A stretch of 51,469 nucleotides of DNA from Candidatus Azobacteroides sp. (GCA_009787405.1 WRGA01000114.1:1-51469); one strand, 5' to 3'. Positions 9,999 through 19,752 are shown, numbered from the stretch's first letter. A program made the numbers and translations. Notes: a model not told the origin generated them from the letters alone.

Positions 9999-11435
9999 TT
10001 ATTTTCTCCACAATTTATTCATGTCTTCCAAGGTTTTTCCTTTGGTTTCCGGCACCCGCGTCCAAACGAAGACAGCTGCCAGCACGCACATGATTCCGTA
10101 CAATCCGTAAGCTACCATGGGACTGAAATCGTATAACGGCGGAAATGTAGAAGAAACAATGTAATTGAAAATCCATTGGAAAGCTACCGCAATGGCTACG
10201 GCTTTGCCTCGGATGGTATTCGGGAAAATTTCCGAAATCAATACCCAGCATATCGGCCCCCACGACATCATGAAGAAAGCGGCATATACAATAATCGATA
10301 CGACCGGGACGATGCCTTTCAAGCCGAAATTGTCGCAAAGCGCTACGGCAAAGGCGCCAACCGCCATACCGATCGAACCGATAATCAATAAAGGTTTGCG
10401 CCCGAACTTATCGACTGTCAGGATGGCAATTACCGTGAACACAATATTCACCACTCCCATGATTACCGTTTGCATCATGCCGTCGCCCGCACCTGCACTT
10501 TCAAAAATACGCGGCGAATAGTACAGCACGGCATTGATTCCGATCGCCTGTTGAAATACCGACAAAAGAATACCGATAACAACAACCGCCACTCCGTAAG
10601 CAAACAGTTTTTCCGTCTTTTCTTTTGATGCAGCTTCGATTTCGGCTAAAATTTCTTTGGCTTTTGTTGCACCGTTCACTTTTGTCAAAACAGTTAAAGC
10701 TTCCGGTATTTGACCGGTTAACACGAGATAGCGAGGCGTTTTCGGTACGAAGAACAACAGAATCCCGAACAATGCGGCAACGTATGCCCCCGAAGCGAAC
10801 ATATATCGCCAACCCGTGGCGATGGTCCATGGATCGGAAGCGGCATTCACCGAAAGGATTCCTTCCGGACTTTTGTCGATAATCGGATTGGTATGATCGC
10901 CCAAAATCATATAATTCACAAAATACACCACCAACATCCCGAAGATAATGGCAAACTGGTTACAGGAAACCAAGGTGCCGCGAATAGACGATGGCGCTAT
11001 TTCGGCAATATACATGGGTACGATGGCTGAAGCCAATCCTATGCCGATGCCGCCTATGATGCGATAGAAATTGAACGCTATCAATAAACCCCACGAAGGC
11101 TCCCCGTATGGAAAGAATAAAAATTCCGGATAAAAGGAACCTAATGCCGACAAGAAAAACATTATGGAAGAGAAACGCAAGGAATTGCGCCGCCCGAACC
11201 GCGATGCGAAGAGGCCCGATACGGCTCCTCCGATCACGCAGCCGATTAATGCACTGGAAGAGGTAATTCCATGCAAGATTTTATTGTATTGAAAATCTGT
11301 AGCTTGCAGGAAAAAACCTTCCAATCCTTTTTCCGCTCCCGAAATAACTGCCGTATCGTATCCGAACAACAACCCGCCCAAGGTAGCAACTAATGTGATA
11401 CCCATGATGTAGGTTAAGTTATAGTCTTTGTTCAT
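9999..11435 (-). CDS. xylE: D-xylose:H+ symporter, MFS sugar porter family
   Basis: A 478-residue protein with twelve predicted transmembrane helices and sugar porter motifs: GGLLFGYDTAVISG at residues 20-33, the inter-helix G-R-R motif (FGRRNSLR), GIGIGLASAIVPMYIAEIAPSSIRG (about 135-160), QQAIGINAVLYYSPRIF in helix 7, DKFGRKPLLIIG, and the PETKG end motif. It imports D-xylose with a proton across the inner membrane. It is the last gene of a NUDIX-xylB-xylA-xylE operon, so xylose is the likely substrate rather than glucose or arabinose. The intergenic space before it holds an inverted heptamer repeat (11473-11503). Confidence 0.93.
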   Translation of the reverse strand: MNKDYNLTYIMGITLVATLGGLLFGYDTAVISGAEKGLEGFFLQATDFQYNKILHGITSSSALIGCVIGGAVSGLFASRFGRRNSLRFSSIMFFLSALGSFYPEFLFFPYGEPSWGLLIAFNFYRIIGGIGIGLASAIVPMYIAEIAPSSIRGTLVSCNQFAIIFGMLVVYFVNYMILGDHTNPIIDKSPEGILSVNAASDPWTIATGWRYMFASGAYVAALFGILLFFVPKTPRYLVLTGQIPEALTVLTKVNGATKAKEILAEIEAASKEKTEKLFAYGVAVVVIGILLSVFQQAIGINAVLYYSPRIFESAGAGDGMMQTVIMGVVNIVFTVIAILTVDKFGRKPLLIIGSIGMAVGAFAVALCDNFGLKGIVPVVSIIVYAAFFMMSWGPICWVLISEIFPNTIRGKAVAIAVAFQWIFNYIVSSTFPPLYDFSPMVAYGLYGIMCVLAAVFVWTRVPETKGKTLEDMNKLWRK

Positions 11436-11472
11436 GGTGTTTTTTGTTGTTAAATCGTTACACTGTTAAATC

Positions 11473-11503
11473 GTTGAATCGTTAAACAATTTAACGATTC
11501 AAC
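11473..11503. repeat. Inverted repeat of AATCGTT-type heptamers between xylA and xylE
   Basis: GTTGAATCGTTAA and TTAACGATTCAAC form 13-bp perfect arms around a 5-nt spacer. Further TTAAATCGTT copies lie just upstream. A hairpin here could protect or separate the xylA and xylE parts of the transcript. Similar heptamer tracts occur at 14492-14532 and 23417-23546. Confidence 0.7.
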
Positions 11504-11513
11504 GATTCAATCA

Positions 11514-12830
11514 TCAAACATACATGTTGACAATTGACTCATACAGTTCTTGCTTTCCGCTGATTTGAGCCGGTTCGCCTTTCGATTTCGCATAGTGTAC
11601 CAAGTTTTCGAGCGATAATTGACCTTCTTCGAATTTTTTGCCTTCGCCGGAATCGAAAGAAGCGTAACGGTCTTTCACCATTTGAGGATAAGGCGATTTT
11701 TCCAAGATCGCGGCGGCGGATTCCAATGCACGGGCAAAAGTATCCATTCCGGCGATGTGTGCAATGAAAATATCGTCCAAATCCGTAGAGCTGCGACGGG
11801 TCTTGGCGTCGAAATTCGTACCGCCGCCTTGCAAACCGCCGTTTTTCAAAATAACCAACATGGCTTGGGTAAGTTCAAAAGCATCAACGGGGAATTGGTC
11901 GGTATCCCAACCGTTTTGATAATCACCGCGGTTAGCGTCGATAGAACCCAACATACCGGCATCGGCGGCACATTGCAGTTCGTGTTCGAACGTATGACCC
12001 GCCAAAGTAGCGTGATTGACTTCGATATTCAATTTGAAATCTTTATCCAAACCGTGAGCGCGCAAGAAGCCGATAACCGTTTCCGCATCTGCATCGTATT
12101 GATGTTTGGTCGGTTCCATCGGTTTCGGTTCAATCAGGAAAGTGCCTTTGAATCCTTTGGAACGTGCGTAATCGCGGGCTGCGGTCAACAACTTGGCCAA
12201 GTGTTCTTTTTCCCGTTTCATATCGGTGTTCAGCAGTGAATAATAGCCTTCGCGACCGCCCCAGAATACATAATTTTGTCCTCCGAGTTCAATCGTAGCA
12301 TCCAAAGCGTTCTTGAGTTGAACGGCAGCACGGGCTACCACATTGAAATCGGGATTCGTGCCGGCTCCGTTCGTGTAACGTTTGTTGCTGAACACATTTG
12401 CCGTCCCCCACAACAATTTGATTCCGGTTTCCGCTTGTTTTTGTTTCGCATAAGCAACGATGGCTTTCATATTGGCTTCGTATTCTTCAATCGAATCGCC
12501 TTCGGCAATCAAATCCACGTCGTGGAAACAATAGTATTCGATACCGGCTTTTTGCATAAATTCAAAACCCGCATCCATCTTTTGTTTGGCGATTTCCAAA
12601 GCGGATGCACCTTTCGACCAAGGAAATGATTTGGTTCCGGGACCGAAAGGGTCGCCGCCGTCGGCGCAAAGGGTGTGCCACCATGCCATGGAGAATTTGA
12701 ACCATTCTTTCATTTTTTTACCGTACACTACCTTTTCGGCATCGTAATAACGAAATGCCAACGGATTTTTACTGTCTTTTCCTTCGAATTTAATTTTCCC
12801 GATTTCAGGAAAGTACTCTTTTGTTGCCAT
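11514..12830 (-). CDS. xylA: Xylose isomerase
   Basis: A 438-residue full-length class II xylose isomerase that converts D-xylose to D-xylulose using divalent metal ions. Visible active-site segments are [17 protein letters not shown] near residue 50, YYCFHDVDL with the catalytic His/Asp (about 98-106), [30 protein letters not shown] with metal ligand Glu, [19 protein letters not shown] (about 266-284), and SIDANRGD. The product feeds the kinase encoded by xylB immediately upstream. The gene starts 185 nt after xylB ends, and a possible hairpin (12993-13012) lies in that gap. Confidence 0.98.
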   Translation of the reverse strand: MATKEYFPEIGKIKFEGKDSKNPLAFRYYDAEKVVYGKKMKEWFKFSMAWWHTLCADGGDPFGPGTKSFPWSKGASALEIAKQKMDAGFEFMQKAGIEYYCFHDVDLIAEGDSIEEYEANMKAIVAYAKQKQAETGIKLLWGTANVFSNKRYTNGAGTNPDFNVVARAAVQLKNALDATIELGGQNYVFWGGREGYYSLLNTDMKREKEHLAKLLTAARDYARSKGFKGTFLIEPKPMEPTKHQYDADAETVIGFLRAHGLDKDFKLNIEVNHATLAGHTFEHELQCAADAGMLGSIDANRGDYQNGWDTDQFPVDAFELTQAMLVILKNGGLQGGGTNFDAKTRRSSTDLDDIFIAHIAGMDTFARALESAAAILEKSPYPQMVKDRYASFDSGEGKKFEEGQLSLENLVHYAKSKGEPAQISGKQELYESIVNMYV

Positions 12831-12992
12831 AGTTTTTTTAATTTTAATAATAAATATTTGGGTTATAATTTGTTGTAAAATCTATCGGATTCTCATTTTA
12901 CAGGATTATTGATAATGTATTCGTAATCATCTCGTATGCCGTTGATATATTAACCGTTACGATTGATTTGAATGCGCCGATTATATTGCCGA

Positions 12993-13012
12993 CCGTAGGG
13001 TCGCCCCTACGG
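12993..13012. repeat. Short GC-rich hairpin between xylB and xylA
   Basis: CCGTAGGG and CCCTACGG form an 8-bp stem around TCGC, immediately after the xylB stop. It may be an RNA-stabilising or attenuating hairpin, or one member of a dispersed palindrome family. There is no U-tract, so it is not a standard terminator. Confidence 0.5.
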
Positions 13013-13015
13013 GTA

Positions 13016-14491
13016 TCATCTCAAATATTGTTTCCACCGGGTATATGCTTCCTGATATTGAGCGGATAATTCCGCTTCCGGTTCGATAACCGCCAATTTT
13101 TCGAGGGATGCAAAGGCTTCTTTATTCGATTGGTAATATCCGATGCCGATTCCCGCTCCTTTGGCGGCTCCCGCTGCTCCGTCGGTATCGTACAGTTCAA
13201 TGACGGCGCCGCTGATACTTGCCAGCGTTTGACGGAAAATCGGACTGAAAAACATGTTGGCATTTCCCGCACGAATAACGCGAATGTCCATTCCCATTCC
13301 CTTCATGATTTCCATGCCGTATTGGAAGGAGAATACAATGCCTTCCTGCGCCGCACGGAGGATATCGGACAATGCGTGTATATTGAAATTGATACCGTGC
13401 ATGGAACAATTCACCTCTTTATTTTCCAGAATGCGTTCGGCCCCGTTTCCGAAAGGAATGACGGAAAGGCCCTTGGATCCGATCGGCGATTGATCGGCCA
13501 ACGCATCCATTTCTTTATAACTGATGTTTTCGGAACCCAGATTTTTTTTGATCCATGAATTTAAAATACCGGTTCCGTTGATGCACAACAACACGCCCAA
13601 GCGGGTTTTTTCCGGCGAATGATTGACATGCGCGAAGGTATTCACCCGCGACAACGGATCGTAATTGACTTGATCCAGCACGCCGTAAACGACTCCCGAT
13701 GTTCCGGCGGTAGATGCGATTTCTCCGGGTTCGAACACATTCAACGAAAGTGCATTGTTGGGCTGATCGCCTGCACGATAGCTGACGGGAATCCCTTCTT
13801 TCAATCCCAATTCCTTGGCCGCAGCCGCAGAAACCGTTCCTTGTACTCCGAATGTGGGCTTAATTTCGGGAATAATGCTCTGATCGAATCCGAAGTAATT
13901 CATCACCTCTTCGGACAACCGGTTTTCTTTGAAATCCCAAAAGATGCCTTCGGATAATCCTTCGACAGTCACCGCGATGTTTCCGGTCAATTTCATGCCG
14001 ATGTAATCGCCGGGCAACATGATTTTGTCGATTTTTTCGTAAATCCGGGGTTCGTTTTCTTTTACCCAAGCCAATTTAGCCGCGGTAAAGTTTCCGGGTG
14101 AATTCAGCAATCGCGAGAGGCATTTTTCTTTCCCGATGGCTTGAAATGCTTTTTCGCCGTACGAAACGGCACGGCTGTCGCACCAGATAATCGACGGCCT
14201 CAATACTTTTTGGTTTTTGTCGACCAATACCAATCCGTGCATCTGCCAGGAAATACCGATGGCTTTGACGTCTTCTCCGGAAATTCCGGATTTTTTCATG
14301 ACGGATTCATGCGCCGCCTTTAAATTATTCCACCATGCTTCGGGATCTTGTTCCGCCCATCCGTTTTTTTCCGCATGAATGGCCATCTCCGTTTTCGGGA
14401 AAAAATCCGATGCTTTGATTTTTCCTGTCGCTGCCTCCACCAAACATGCTTTGACGGAAGAACTGCCGATGTCGTAACCGAGGAAATACAT
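13016..14491 (-). CDS. xylB: Xylulokinase, FGGY family
   Basis: A 491-residue FGGY sugar kinase that phosphorylates D-xylulose to xylulose 5-phosphate, the entry to the pentose phosphate pathway. The N-terminal ATPase strand reads GYDIGSSSVKACLVEAATG (residues 5-23). Other family segments are ISWQMHGLVLVD, SIIWCDSRA, the substrate-region GDQPNNALSLNVF, the phosphate-loop-like ASTAGTSGVVYGV, and IRAGNANMFFSPIFRQTLAS in the second domain. It is the second gene of the NUDIX-xylB-xylA-xylE operon. A run of TTAAGAGTTA heptamers fills the gap to the regulator gene. Confidence 0.96.
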   Translation of the reverse strand: MYFLGYDIGSSSVKACLVEAATGKIKASDFFPKTEMAIHAEKNGWAEQDPEAWWNNLKAAHESVMKKSGISGEDVKAIGISWQMHGLVLVDKNQKVLRPSIIWCDSRAVSYGEKAFQAIGKEKCLSRLLNSPGNFTAAKLAWVKENEPRIYEKIDKIMLPGDYIGMKLTGNIAVTVEGLSEGIFWDFKENRLSEEVMNYFGFDQSIIPEIKPTFGVQGTVSAAAAKELGLKEGIPVSYRAGDQPNNALSLNVFEPGEIASTAGTSGVVYGVLDQVNYDPLSRVNTFAHVNHSPEKTRLGVLLCINGTGILNSWIKKNLGSENISYKEMDALADQSPIGSKGLSVIPFGNGAERILENKEVNCSMHGINFNIHALSDILRAAQEGIVFSFQYGMEIMKGMGMDIRVIRAGNANMFFSPIFRQTLASISGAVIELYDTDGAAGAAKGAGIGIGYYQSNKEAFASLEKLAVIEPEAELSAQYQEAYTRWKQYLR

Positions 14492-14532
14492 ATTAAATTA
14501 AGAGTTAAGAGTTAAAAATTAAGAGTTAAAAA
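14492..14532. repeat. TTAAGAG heptamer tract between xylB and its regulator
   Basis: Three or more TTAAGAGTTA(A) units lie in direct orientation. They are related to the larger inverted array at 23417-23546. No open frame is present. Confidence 0.6.
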
Positions 14533-14565
14533 ATCGGGTTATTGAAATTTATTCATTGAAATTTA

Positions 14566-15297
14566 TCAAATTTTGGTTTTTCGTTTATTATACAAGATTC
14601 TGTCGAATTTGTAAAAACGGGCGGCACGGTGGGAAACACCTTCTTGCTTTTCGTCTAAAGGGACGATATAATCCATCCCGGCCATTTTTTTGTGAAAATT
14701 GCGGACATCGTATCTTTTATCATAAACGGCTTCGTAAAGGCGGCGCAGTTCGGCTGCGGTAAATTTGGTCGGAAGCAGTTCGAATAAAATCGCCGGTTCG
14801 TTTTCGACCCAATTGCGGATTTCTTTCAACGCCGTGTTCACTATTTGGTTATGATCGAAAGGCATTTGCGGCAAATCATCGACCGGACGCCAATCGACCG
14901 TTTTATATTTAGATGCGATATTGAGTTTCCGGTTGATTTTACATAAAGACAGATACGCAATGGTAATCAATCGGTCTATTTTATTATGATAAGCTATTTC
15001 CAGCCACGCAACATCATCGGGATTGGCCGTTCGTTGAGGAGAAGTAAAGCTTTTGAATTGTTTCAGCGTCATTTTTTTGATCCCTGTCAATTCATTGAGA
15101 ACGCGATGGGCTGCCTCGTCGGTATCTTCCCGCTGATAGATCAGACTGCCCGGAAGCTTCAGATCTTTTCCGTCGGGTGTAAGGGTATTACGTTGCACCA
15201 ACAACACATTCAACCGATTTTTGTCGAAACCGAGTACCACACAGTCAACGGAGACAAACGTCTGCATAAATGGATAATCTGTAATTCCCGTGTTCAT
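14566..15297 (-). CDS. NUDIX-domain transcriptional regulator, probable xylose regulator
   Basis: A 243-residue protein in two parts. The N-terminal half is NUDIX-like (VDCVVLGFDKNRLNVLLVQRN, about residues 14-34, with LPGSLIYQREDTDEAAHRVL in place of the Nudix box). The C-terminal half is a winged-helix-like region (LLPTKFTAAELRRLYEAVY and RNFHKKMAGM). The Nudix box is degenerate: the usual REUxEE core is not evident, so catalysis is unlikely and the domain probably senses a sugar or nucleotide ligand. NrtR/AraR-type regulators of this design control arabinose and xylose genes in Bacteroides. Its position as the first gene of the xyl operon supports a xylose role. Whether it represses or activates is not visible. 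Confidence 0.83.
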   Translation of the reverse strand: MNTGITDYPFMQTFVSVDCVVLGFDKNRLNVLLVQRNTLTPDGKDLKLPGSLIYQREDTDEAAHRVLNELTGIKKMTLKQFKSFTSPQRTANPDDVAWLEIAYHNKIDRLITIAYLSLCKINRKLNIASKYKTVDWRPVDDLPQMPFDHNQIVNTALKEIRNWVENEPAILFELLPTKFTAAELRRLYEAVYDKRYDVRNFHKKMAGMDYIVPLDEKQEGVSHRAARFYKFDRILYNKRKTKI

Positions 15298-15421
15298 CTT
15301 GATGTGATATTAGATGAGGCAAATGTATCATGTTTAAATTTCAAAAACAAGTAAAAGTCAAGTTATTTTATCATAATATTTTATAAATCAATACATTATA
15401 TATCATTAAAAATACAATATG

Positions 15422-15464
15422 AAATCCCTTCTATATTGTTATAAGTACAATATAGAAAGGATTT
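15422..15464 (-). terminator. Long hairpin terminator after hypB
   Basis: The 18-nt arms (AAATCCCTTCTATATTGT and ACAATATAGAAAGGATTT) have one mismatch and enclose a 7-nt loop. It lies 79 nt beyond the hypB stop and upstream of the NUDIX regulator start. It could end the leftward hyp transcript. An operator role for the regulator's promoter is an alternative, because the arms are palindromic (CTATATTGT). Confidence 0.65.
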
Positions 15465-15542
15465 TAAAAAGATCTGAACGTTATTTTGACAAAGGGAAAA
15501 TTTACAGTAAGTAAGGGAGGTAAAAAAGTATTTTTAACCGAT

Positions 15543-16277
15543 TCAAATCGGCGTACCGACTGCATTCATCAACCGGTCGCACCATTCTTTCACTCCCGTG
15601 TCGTTCAATGCCGACATTTCGAATATTTCCAGATGATGATTCACTTTCAAACAATTTTCACGAAGCAGATTCATATCGGCACGAAGATACGGCAGTAAAT
15701 CGGTCTTGTTGATAATACAAATGTCTGCTTCTTGAAACATGTACGGATATTTCAACGGCTTGTCGTCGCCTTCGGTGGTGCTGACAATAACCGTTTTGCA
15801 GGCTTCTCCCAGATCGAACATAGCCGGACAAACCAAATTTCCGACATTCTCGATCAAAAGAACGGCGTTGTTTCCGGGATTCAAATGCTGCAAGGCATGG
15901 CAAATCATGGATGCATCCAAATGACAACCTGTTCCGGTGTTTACCTGAAAAACAGGCACATCAAGCGCTTTGATGCGGTCGGCATCGTTGGAAGTTTGTT
16001 GATCGCCTTCGATAACGTAAACGGAAATTTTGTCTTTCAACCGGCGAATGGTTTCTTCCAACAGCGTTGTTTTACCCGATCCCGGAGAACTCATCAAATT
16101 GACACAGAAGATATTTTTTGCTTCGAAATATCCTCTGTTCCGCTCTGCCGACAAATTGTTTTGCCGGAGAATATCCTGTTCCACGGAGATTCTTCCGGTT
16201 TCGTGATCGTGATGATGATGTTTATGTTCATTTTCATGATGATGACCGTGGTCACCGCATCCGCAAATTCCACACAT
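15543..16277 (-). CDS. hypB: Hydrogenase nickel insertion GTPase HypB
   Basis: A 244-residue HypB. The N-terminus MCGICGCGDHGHHH carries the high-affinity CxxCGC nickel site, followed by a histidine-rich stretch (residues 9-26) for nickel storage. The SIMIBI GTPase domain follows: P-loop SSPGSGKT (about 63-70), VIEGDQQTSNDADR, the metal-site region TGTGCHLDA, LIENVGNLVCP, and the guanine motif NKTDLL. It delivers nickel to the hydrogenase large subunit with HypA. It is the last gene of the leftward FmdE-hypF-hypA-hypB operon, and is separated from hypA by 165 nt that hold a dispersed repeat. Confidence 0.97.
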   Translation of the reverse strand: MCGICGCGDHGHHHENEHKHHHHDHETGRISVEQDILRQNNLSAERNRGYFEAKNIFCVNLMSSPGSGKTTLLEETIRRLKDKISVYVIEGDQQTSNDADRIKALDVPVFQVNTGTGCHLDASMICHALQHLNPGNNAVLLIENVGNLVCPAMFDLGEACKTVIVSTTEGDDKPLKYPYMFQEADICIINKTDLLPYLRADMNLLRENCLKVNHHLEIFEMSALNDTGVKEWCDRLMNAVGTPI

Positions 16278-16340
16278 ATTTGTTTTTGATTTTAATTATA
16301 ATTCTATAAGTACCCGGCGAATTTAATATCTACTGTTTTA

Positions 16341-16440
16341 AACGCGAAGAAGCAAAGACACGAAGTCACCAAGAATTTAAACTTTGCGTCTTTCCGCCTT
16401 AGCGTTTAAAATATAAACCGTTTTTTACGATATATTTAAA
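16341..16440. repeat. Dispersed ~100-bp intergenic repeat, copy 2
   Basis: It includes GCGTCTTTCCGCCTTAGCGT, then TTAAAATATAAACCG and TTTTTTACGATATATTTAAA. It is related to 193-258 and 28002-28107. It lies between hypA and hypB within one operon, so it is transcribed. Confidence 0.6.
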
Positions 16441-16442
16441 TT

Positions 16443-16784
16443 TCATTTGATTACGATCGATTTGATCCTCAGTTCCTTTCCTTTGATAATTTTCACCGCG
16501 TATGATCCGCAAACGGGGCAGGACATCAAAAGTGCTTCCGCCGGAAAAACACCCCCGCAATCACAGCATCGTCCTTCTCCGGAAATATCGCGACGCACCA
16601 TACGCGCATGTTCCAACATCGTATTTTTGACCGAACTTGCAAGGGCAAATTCAAGTGCCTGCAATTCCACACCCGCCAGAGATCCGATTTCCAATTCCAC
16701 CTCCTCGATTTCGGAAGCCCCGTGGTCATACGCCTGCCCTTCCGCCAATTCTATGATGCTTAACGCAATGGATAATTCGTGCAT
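16443..16784 (-). CDS. hypA: Hydrogenase nickel chaperone HypA
   Basis: A 113-residue HypA counted from the ATG at 16784, which gives the invariant start MHELSIA with nickel-ligand His2. An upstream in-frame ATG at 16805 would add seven residues and hide it. The C-terminal zinc domain holds two CxxC motifs, CCDCGG and SCPVCGS. It binds nickel and works with HypB to load the [NiFe] site. It lies between hypF and hypB. Confidence 0.95.
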   Translation of the reverse strand: MHELSIALSIIELAEGQAYDHGASEIEEVELEIGSLAGVELQALEFALASSVKNTMLEHARMVRRDISGEGRCCDCGGVFPAEALLMSCPVCGSYAVKIIKGKELRIKSIVIK

Positions 16785-16831
16785 ACTGTTTTTTTTAACA
16801 GACAAGTAACCCGATCCATTTGTCTGCTCGT

Positions 16832-19108
16832 TTACTCGTCCACTTGTTTACTTGTTAAATCGTTCCGGGCTGCGGCAACAAGAATTTGCCCGACCGCAAT
16901 TCCTCCGTCATTACACGGAATTTGTCCCGGCATATACAAAGAAACGGATTTTTCCGTTGAAATCAACTGTTCTATCGTTTCCGCCAATCGTTTATTTTGA
17001 AAACATCCGCCGGAAAGAATGACTTTCCCGATCCCCGTTTGTTTGATCAACTGTTTTATTTTCAGTACGATTAAATCGGCCAATGAGTTGTGAATTTTTG
17101 CGGCAATGATTTCCGAAGCAACATCTTCCTGCATATCTTTTAAAATTCCTTCCAACACCGAACGGCAGGAAACCGGATTTTCACCGGCATTTACCGGATA
17201 ACGCAGCATACATTTTTCGTCGGCATGTTGTTCCAACAAAACCGGAGCTTCGGCTTGGCGGGTCGCCGTGTCACAAATTCCGATCAACGATGCGAAAGCG
17301 TCGAACAGCCGCCCCGCACTCGACGTGTAGGGGGTATTGATTTCTTTGTCGATCATGGCGGTCACTATATCGATTTTCTCTTGACCTATCCTTGCCGTAA
17401 ACGCCGGAGGAAAAGGAAGCCCGTAATGATGCAGACAGGCGACCGCCGACCGCCAAGGTTCCAACGCCGCTTTGTCTCCGCCCGGCATCGGTATATATTC
17501 CAATTGAGACAAACGGATATATTGCTTGCGGTCGCACCGGAAAAATTCTCCTCCCCATATTTTGCCGTCATCACCCGCTCCGGTACCATCCCACACAACC
17601 GCCAGAACCGGTTCATTAAGCCGGTGTTCCCCCATACAGGCAACAGCGTGCGCATGATGATGTTGCACTCTCAACAAAGGCACTCCGTTTTTCGAGGCCG
17701 ATTGTTCTGCCTGTAAGGTCGATAAATAGTCGGGATGAAGGTCACATGCCAAATACCGGGGCGCAAAACGGAACAAGTGCTGAAATTGCGCCAATGATTC
17801 CGTATAAAACCGGAAAGTTTCTTCATTTTTCAAATCCCCGATATATTGACTTTGAATAACGGTATTTTTCCGGCCCAATGCAAATGTATTTGTTTTTTCC
17901 GCTCCGAACGCTAAAATTCCTTCCACCGGAGTATCCGGAAAAAAGGGTTCGGGTGCATATCCGCGCGAACGGCGAATGACGCAGGTTCGATTGTTGCAAA
18001 CCTGTACCACGGAATCATCCACACGATTTCGGATCGGACGGTTATGATGCAGCAACAAATCGACTTTGCCGCCCAATTGTTGTTCGGCTTCTTCCGGCAT
18101 GACGGCAATCGGCACATCACTGATATTTCCGCTTGTCATGACCAATACCGGAGAATCGATATATTGAAACCAATCGTAGTGAACGGGCATGTAGGGAAGC
18201 ATGCAACCCAACGTGCGCATTCCCGGATTAATATCGGGCGCCGGCGATTTTCGCTGTTTCAACAATACAATCGGTCTGCGACGGGAAAGAAGATTTTCCT
18301 TTTCTTTTTCGTTCAGAAAGACGTAAGGGAGCAGATGCCCGATGTCTTTAAACATCACCGCAAAAGGTTTGGTATCCCGTATTTTGATCCGGCGCAAGCG
18401 TTTAACCGCCGCATTGTTCGTTGCATCGCAGGCCAGATGATATCCGCCGATGCCTTTCACGGCAATGATTTTACCGTCATTTAACATGCGGGAAGTTATG
18501 GCAATGATTTCCCGATAATCGGTATATATTTTTTGTCGGTACGTCATATAATAAATAGGGCCGCAATGATTGCATGCAACAGGTTGCGCATGAAAGCGGC
18601 GGTCGGTGATGTCCGTGTATTCTTTCCGGCATTCCGGACACATGGCAAACGATGACATGGTGGTATGAATGCGATCGTAAGGCAGATCTTCGATAATGGA
18701 AAAACGGGGACCGCATCGGGTACAGTTGACAAACGGATAACCGATGCGGTGCGGTTGTGAAATTCTATCGTTCAAACAATCGTCACAAACGGCGATATCG
18801 GGAGCTATTTGTGTGATTTCGTCGGATTCGGAGCAGCTTGCCGCAATTGAAAATCTGGTGTATTGATCCGTGCTTTCAGGCAATTCCCGTATTTCGATGT
18901 GATGAATGGAAGCAATCGGCGGATGTTCGGTCGAAATCCGTTCGATCAATTCTTTCCGTTGTTTTTCCGAAAGATCCGCACGAATAAGCACGCCGTTGTT
19001 CCGATTGATAACCGTTCCTTTGATATTCATTTCACGGGCCAGCAAATAGATGAACGGACGAAAGCCCACTCCTTGCACCAACCCTTGAATGATTAATTCC
19101 GTTATCAT
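16832..19108 (-). CDS. hypF: Carbamoyltransferase HypF
   Basis: A 758-residue full-length HypF. In order: an acylphosphatase-like domain (IQGLVQGVGFRPFIYLLARE, residues 7-26), a double zinc-finger region with CDDCLND, CTRCGP, CPECRKEYTD and CNHCGP (about 110-190), a YrdC/Sua5-like domain (KGIGGYHLACDATN and TSGNISDVPI), and a Kae1-like C-terminal domain (RVQHHHAHAVACMGEH, VWDGTGAGDD, SGGCFQNKRL). It uses carbamoyl phosphate and ATP to make thiocarboxamide on HypE, the precursor of the cyanide ligands of the active-site iron. It begins 27 nt after the FmdE-like gene and is probably cotranscribed with it. Confidence 0.98.
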   Translation of the reverse strand: MITELIIQGLVQGVGFRPFIYLLAREMNIKGTVINRNNGVLIRADLSEKQRKELIERISTEHPPIASIHHIEIRELPESTDQYTRFSIAASCSESDEITQIAPDIAVCDDCLNDRISQPHRIGYPFVNCTRCGPRFSIIEDLPYDRIHTTMSSFAMCPECRKEYTDITDRRFHAQPVACNHCGPIYYMTYRQKIYTDYREIIAITSRMLNDGKIIAVKGIGGYHLACDATNNAAVKRLRRIKIRDTKPFAVMFKDIGHLLPYVFLNEKEKENLLSRRRPIVLLKQRKSPAPDINPGMRTLGCMLPYMPVHYDWFQYIDSPVLVMTSGNISDVPIAVMPEEAEQQLGGKVDLLLHHNRPIRNRVDDSVVQVCNNRTCVIRRSRGYAPEPFFPDTPVEGILAFGAEKTNTFALGRKNTVIQSQYIGDLKNEETFRFYTESLAQFQHLFRFAPRYLACDLHPDYLSTLQAEQSASKNGVPLLRVQHHHAHAVACMGEHRLNEPVLAVVWDGTGAGDDGKIWGGEFFRCDRKQYIRLSQLEYIPMPGGDKAALEPWRSAVACLHHYGLPFPPAFTARIGQEKIDIVTAMIDKEINTPYTSSAGRLFDAFASLIGICDTATRQAEAPVLLEQHADEKCMLRYPVNAGENPVSCRSVLEGILKDMQEDVASEIIAAKIHNSLADLIVLKIKQLIKQTGIGKVILSGGCFQNKRLAETIEQLISTEKSVSLYMPGQIPCNDGGIAVGQILVAAARNDLTSKQVDE

Positions 19109-19135
19109 GATTTTAATTTACAGACGGATGACCAT

Positions 19136-19681
19136 CTACCTCACCTCGTGAATTTCAAAAATTTCGTTCCGGTCCAATTCGTACCAATAACGTATCGCCA
19201 GTTTTCGGACGTATTTCCAATATTCTCCGGAATGTCCATATTTCTTGACCGCTCCGGTTATTTCTTGTTGAATTTCGGACAATACCGACGGTTTCAATTT
19301 CATTCGTATGATTTTGCCGTTGTACCGGAAAACGGCTTCCGGCAAAGCATTTTCGGTGGGGGGAGAACTGATCAGACCGTGTCCGAATGTCGCGCCCGTA
19401 CTTACTTGCAGACCATCGTTTATGCAACTGACGGGCGGGACGATACCGGCTGACGATTCGATGTGGATGCGTCCGAATTTTGCCTCGAGATATTCCCTTG
19501 CTTTCACTCCCATTTTCACTCCGATAAGAGTGTAAATACCTAAATGTCCGTGAAGTTCATTAGTCAACACCGCCGACCGCCATTCCGAACGACCGTGCGC
19601 CTCAATGGTTTTGCCGACCATGAATTGCATGTCTTCGGCATATACCTCCGGATTCTCCGGAAAATCACTGAATACCATCAT
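19136..19681 (-). CDS. FmdE-like protein heading the hyp operon
   Basis: A 181-residue protein resembling the FmdE domain named after formylmethanofuran dehydrogenase operons. Recognisable parts are ELHGHLGIYTLIGVKMG (H44, H46) and VSCINDGLQVSTGATFGHG (C86, D89, H101). The usual cysteine after HGH (HGHxCPG) is replaced by Gly, so the metal site may differ. The C-terminus lacks the zinc ribbon found in longer homologues. It is the first gene of the leftward operon, 27 nt before hypF, and faces hypC across 111 nt. Context suggests an accessory role in hydrogenase maturation or metal handling. That is inference; no such role is established by the sequence. Confidence 0.75.
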   Translation of the reverse strand: MMVFSDFPENPEVYAEDMQFMVGKTIEAHGRSEWRSAVLTNELHGHLGIYTLIGVKMGVKAREYLEAKFGRIHIESSAGIVPPVSCINDGLQVSTGATFGHGLISSPPTENALPEAVFRYNGKIIRMKLKPSVLSEIQQEITGAVKKYGHSGEYWKYVRKLAIRYWYELDRNEIFEIHEVR

Positions 19682-19703
19682 GTCTTTACACTATTGCTTG
19701 TCA

Positions 19704-19711
19704 CAAAGATA
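19704..19711 (-). promoter_or_regulatory. -7 box of the leftward FmdE-hypFAB operon
   Basis: The minus strand reads TATCTTTG, matching TAnnTTTG. It lies 23 nt before the start codon at 19681 and faces the rightward box at 19753. Confidence 0.5.
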
Positions 19712-19752
19712 AAAATTATCGCCGATAACCGTTTTGATATTCCAAAATTTCT

